Source of the DNA: Fidelibacterota bacterium
Lineage (GTDB): Bacteria; Fidelibacterota; Fidelibacteria; Fidelibacterales; Fidelibacteraceae
Reading direction: 5' to 3'
NCBI GenBank assembly: GCA_016937825.1
Contig: JAFGVT010000006.1
Span: 1-8,888 of the forward strand
DNA length: 8,888 nucleotides
Both the position numbers and the translations under genes were made by a program. Of the stretch, positions 6,907 through 8,888 are shown in pieces. How positions within the stretch are numbered: position 1 is the stretch's first letter; every line of letters begins with the position of its first letter. The notes beneath the pieces are model-generated. The model was not told the origin of the DNA, searched no databases, and was given only the letters and a program-made list of their open reading frames with translations.

Positions 6907-7305
6907 TTATTTTTTCGATGGAGTTAACGCATCCGTAATAGCGATCATGTAGGCTTTCGAAGAAATGGTCGCGCCGGTAACCGCATCGAAAACAGGTTCT
7001 TTCCGCCCCACGATCTTATCGTTCAGTTCCGCGATGAACGCATCGGGCAGAATGGGCATTTGACCTTCGGGGATGAGCACCTGAGTGATCTGATGGTCTG
7101 TTACGACCACGCTTACCCGAAATGTCCAGCGCCCGATATCGCAGCGACCCTCATATTGTCCGTCCGCGAGGGTGGCCATGTCGATGTCCGGAAGCTGAAA
7201 GTCTCGCACGTCTTTCATGTTTTTTGTGCCGGCAATAAAGGATACGATCATCAAAGCGGCCAATACCGCCAGGACGATCAATACAATTTTCCCAGCTCTT
7301 TTCAT
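6907..7305 (-). CDS. Membrane-anchored FMN-binding domain protein, probable ApbE flavinylation target
   Basis: The product is a small 132-residue protein with one N-terminal hydrophobic segment (about 7-26) preceded by Lys/Arg, so an uncleaved anchor or signal peptide with the rest outside the cytoplasm. Residues about 48-127 match the FMN_bind domain shared with RnfG and NqrC: 'LADGQYEGRCDIGRWTFRV' (46-64), 'VVVTDHQITQVLI' (66-78), and the terminal motif 'DAVTGATISSKAY' (107-119). In this family the TGAT threonine, here T113, is attached to FMN through a phosphoester by the transferase ApbE. No ApbE, Rnf or Nqr gene is visible, so this is a stand-alone extracytosolic flavoprotein. It may pass electrons to or from an unseen membrane partner. 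AGGGAG 7 bases upstream supports the ATG at 7305. The gene starts 47 bases after the CotH-like gene on the same strand and may be co-transcribed with it. It converges tail to tail with the lipoprotein gene, with 28 bases between. Confidence 0.85.
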   Translation of the reverse strand: MKRAGKIVLIVLAVLAALMIVSFIAGTKNMKDVRDFQLPDIDMATLADGQYEGRCDIGRWTFRVSVVVTDHQITQVLIPEGQMPILPDAFIAELNDKIVGRKEPVFDAVTGATISSKAYMIAITDALTPSKK

Positions 7306-7318
7306 TTGTTATCTCCCT

Positions 7319-7332
7319 GTGAAGGTGTTCAC
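7319..7332 (-). promoter_or_regulatory. Short hairpin abutting the FMN-binding gene's ribosome binding site
   Basis: GTGAA and TTCAC form a perfect 5-bp inverted repeat around a 4-base loop. On the minus-strand RNA it ends directly before the AGGGAG ribosome binding site (7318-7313). There is no U tract, so it is not a classical terminator. It could modulate translation or stabilise the 5' end of a processed message, but a stem this short may be chance. Confidence 0.2.
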
Positions 7333-7352
7333 GATCCAACTATTAAAAAGGA

Positions 7353-8888
7353 TTATTTTATCAGAAGCATTTTTTGCATGCCGGCAACATGACCATTCAC
7401 CTTCAGCACTGCAAAATAGACCCCGGCAGAGTATGCATCAGCCCGCCAGTTGCAGCGGTAGATCCCCGCTTCGCGTTTACCATTGTAAATCATGGCCATC
7501 TTTCGTCCCGAAATGTCAAAAACAGACAGGTCAATGTCCGCCGGTGCTCCCAGGTGATAAACGATCGCGGTCACGGGATTGAAAGGATTGGGGTAATTAG
7601 GATAGAGGGCGATGGTCTCGGGCACCTCAAGAAGCGCTGTCCTTAGGTTGCTGTATCCCGGCGTGGGGACTGCAAAGAATTGCCATGTGGTTCCGCCGTC
7701 CGTTGTTCGGCCGTAAGAGACATCCGTTTCCTGTTCGCCGAAGGTGAGCGAATCAACAATGCTCAGGCCGTCCGCTTCCGTTAGGGCAAGGAATTCCCCG
7801 CCGGCACTGAGCTTGAAATTGGTATGCAGGCCGACTTGCTCCCCATCTTCATCGCACCAGAAAAGCAGCCAATCCCCGGGAGCGATCTCCGTGCCGTCCG
7901 GGATGCGCCATTTGGTGAGGTTGTCGGACTTGTCCGTAAGATACATGCCGCCGAGATCCAGGGTTTCATCGGACGCGTTGTACAGTTCCAGCCAGTCATC
8001 GTGATCCCCGTCCTGGTCCGTGAACGAGGTGTCGTTGGATGCCAGGAATTCATTGATGCATATCTCAAGGCTGCTGCTTCTTAGCTGTTCGAAAGCGGCA
8101 AAGTCCGTACGGGGCCATGCGCTTTGGCCACCGAGCGAATCAAGGGCAAGGATCCGATAGAACAGTTCGTCTTCGCTTAGGGTCGTCGAAACGGTCCAGC
8201 GGTCATATTCCTCCACAAGAGGTGTGCCTGCGATCCTGTTCCGGGAAAAGGCGATCGTGGACACCGGATTTTCAGAGGCGCTGTATGTGACCAGTGTCAC
8301 AGAATCAACCCCGGAATGGCTGAAGACCGCGGCGTTCAGGGTGGCTTCCCGGCCGCTGCGCAGGACCGTACAATCGTAGATGGACGGATCCGCTGTCTGC
8401 CAGTTCAGGTCCGCGAGGGTTTGCTGGGCGCGTTTGCGCATGAACTCGTAGAGTCCGCGCTCGACATGGCCGTTGCGGTAATCCGTAGAATAGGAATCGT
8501 CAAAATCCGCGATCGCGAATCCGTGATCCTGCGGGTAATAGGTGTCGTTCAGCACATAGGGCCGGATCAGTGCCTTGATGCTGTCGCCAAACCCGGTCCA
8601 CTGATCCTCGCGGAAGACCTCCCGCGTATAGAATTCGATGAAATGCGTAAAGAGGTTCCGGTATTCGGGTGTGTTGAAAATGATATCGGACAGGGGACGT
8701 CCGTCCGCATCCATGACATCGTAGCTGTACATATTGATGCGGGTCCAGTTCGGTTCGCCCCAGTTGCTGCCGCCCACCCAGTCGATACCGAAGGTGTTGT
8801 CGTAATCGTATGGAAGGAGCCGGAACTTCCCCGTTGAGGGATTGTGGTACAGATAGTAATTGTTCCGCAGGTAGCGGTAGTCGTCCCA
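7353..8888 (-). CDS. Secreted CotH-kinase-like protein with lamin-tail domain and type IX secretion sorting domain, N-terminus cut by window edge
   Basis: The frame is open from the right edge (8888) to TAA at 7355-7353, giving 511 visible residues. The start lies outside, and an internal GTG at 8777 is not the start because coding similarity runs through it. Residues 1-160 resemble the C-terminal half of a CotH kinase domain: 'NNYYLYHNPSTGKF' (9-22) and 'LLPYDYDNTFGIDW' (24-37), where 28-30 fits the DxD metal-binding site before FG, then 'NTPEYRNLFTHFIEFY' (72-87). Residues about 276-410 form a lamin-tail (LTD) domain: 'INEFLASND', 'DWLELYNASDETLDLGGMYL', 'IPDGTEIAPGDWLLFWCDE', and the closing 'PTPGYSN'. 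Residues about 428-511 are a Por/T9SS sorting tail: 'YPNYPNPFNPVTAIVYHL', 'VFDISGRKM', 'SAGVYFAVLKVNG', ending 'KMLLIK'. The protein is therefore probably exported and surface-bound or released. CotH proteins of Bacillus are atypical kinases of spore-coat proteins; the substrate here is unknown and kinase activity is inferred. Confidence 0.85.
   Translation of the reverse strand, partial: WDDYRYLRNNYYLYHNPSTGKFRLLPYDYDNTFGIDWVGGSNWGEPNWTRINMYSYDVMDADGRPLSDIIFNTPEYRNLFTHFIEFYTREVFREDQWTGFGDSIKALIRPYVLNDTYYPQDHGFAIADFDDSYSTDYRNGHVERGLYEFMRKRAQQTLADLNWQTADPSIYDCTVLRSGREATLNAAVFSHSGVDSVTLVTYSASENPVSTIAFSRNRIAGTPLVEEYDRWTVSTTLSEDELFYRILALDSLGGQSAWPRTDFAAFEQLRSSSLEICINEFLASNDTSFTDQDGDHDDWLELYNASDETLDLGGMYLTDKSDNLTKWRIPDGTEIAPGDWLLFWCDEDGEQVGLHTNFKLSAGGEFLALTEADGLSIVDSLTFGEQETDVSYGRTTDGGTTWQFFAVPTPGYSNLRTALLEVPETIALYPNYPNPFNPVTAIVYHLGAPADIDLSVFDISGRKMAMIYNGKREAGIYRCNWRADAYSAGVYFAVLKVNGHVAGMQKMLLIK

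Noticed and set aside
8775..8777. GTG as start codon of the CotH-like gene
   Set aside because: The frame stays open to the window edge and the upstream 37 codons encode the conserved 'NNYYLYH' and 'PYDYDNTFG' motifs, so the real start is outside the window.
8316..8837. A 173-codon plus-strand open frame opposite the CotH-like gene
   Set aside because: The minus strand encodes the recognisable CotH region here. The plus-strand product looks like mirrored codon usage and is not a real protein.

Overview
The window looks like a fragment of a bacterial chromosome of intermediate GC. It carries seven protein-coding genes, two of them cut by the window ends, packed with short spacers. No RNA gene, insertion sequence, CRISPR array or prophage gene is visible. 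The best taxonomic clue is at the right edge: a secreted protein ends in a Por/type IX secretion C-terminal sorting domain with the 'YPNYPNPFNP' signature. This is typical of the Fibrobacterota-Chlorobiota-Bacteroidota (FCB) group and allied candidate phyla such as Calditrichota, KSB1 and Marinimicrobia. Most genes have recognisable Shine-Dalgarno sequences, and the plausible promoters look like ordinary sigma-70 types. Both are unusual for Bacteroidota proper, so I lean towards an FCB-allied lineage outside classical Bacteroidota. This is inference only.

Layout. From 5211 leftwards, four minus-strand genes run in one direction: adenine deaminase (ade, 3586-5211), a SLAC1/TehA-family membrane transporter (2549-3508), the replication-associated ATPase rarA (1216-2541), and an S-adenosylhomocysteine/methylthioadenosine-type deaminase (1-1213, C-terminus cut off). 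Transporter, rarA and deaminase are tightly linked, with gaps of 7 and 2 bases, and are probably one transcript. ade is 77 bases upstream and may belong to it or be separated by a weak hairpin. A 152-base AT-rich divergent region (5212-5363) holds a candidate promoter for each direction. Their -35 elements sit back to back and form a small inverted repeat. Rightwards lies one plus-strand gene (5364-6878), a lipoprotein with a CrtC/AttH-like lipocalin fold. It converges on two minus-strand genes: a membrane-anchored FMN-binding-domain protein (6907-7305) and, upstream of it, a CotH-kinase-like / lamin-tail / type IX sorting protein (7353 to beyond 8888).

How the genes may work together. Two amidohydrolases in one directon both remove the 6-amino group from adenine-type compounds: free adenine in one case, adenosyl thioethers such as SAH or MTA in the other. 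This suggests purine salvage and SAM by-product recycling with ammonia release. rarA and the transporter look like passengers in this cluster. The right half is cell-envelope or extracellular: a lipoprotein, a probably covalently flavinylated small protein, and a secreted CotH-type protein. I see no previously undescribed multi-gene system that the sequence firmly supports. The most interesting leads are the CotH/LTD/T9SS protein, the large CrtC/AttH-like lipoprotein, and the paired promoter region.
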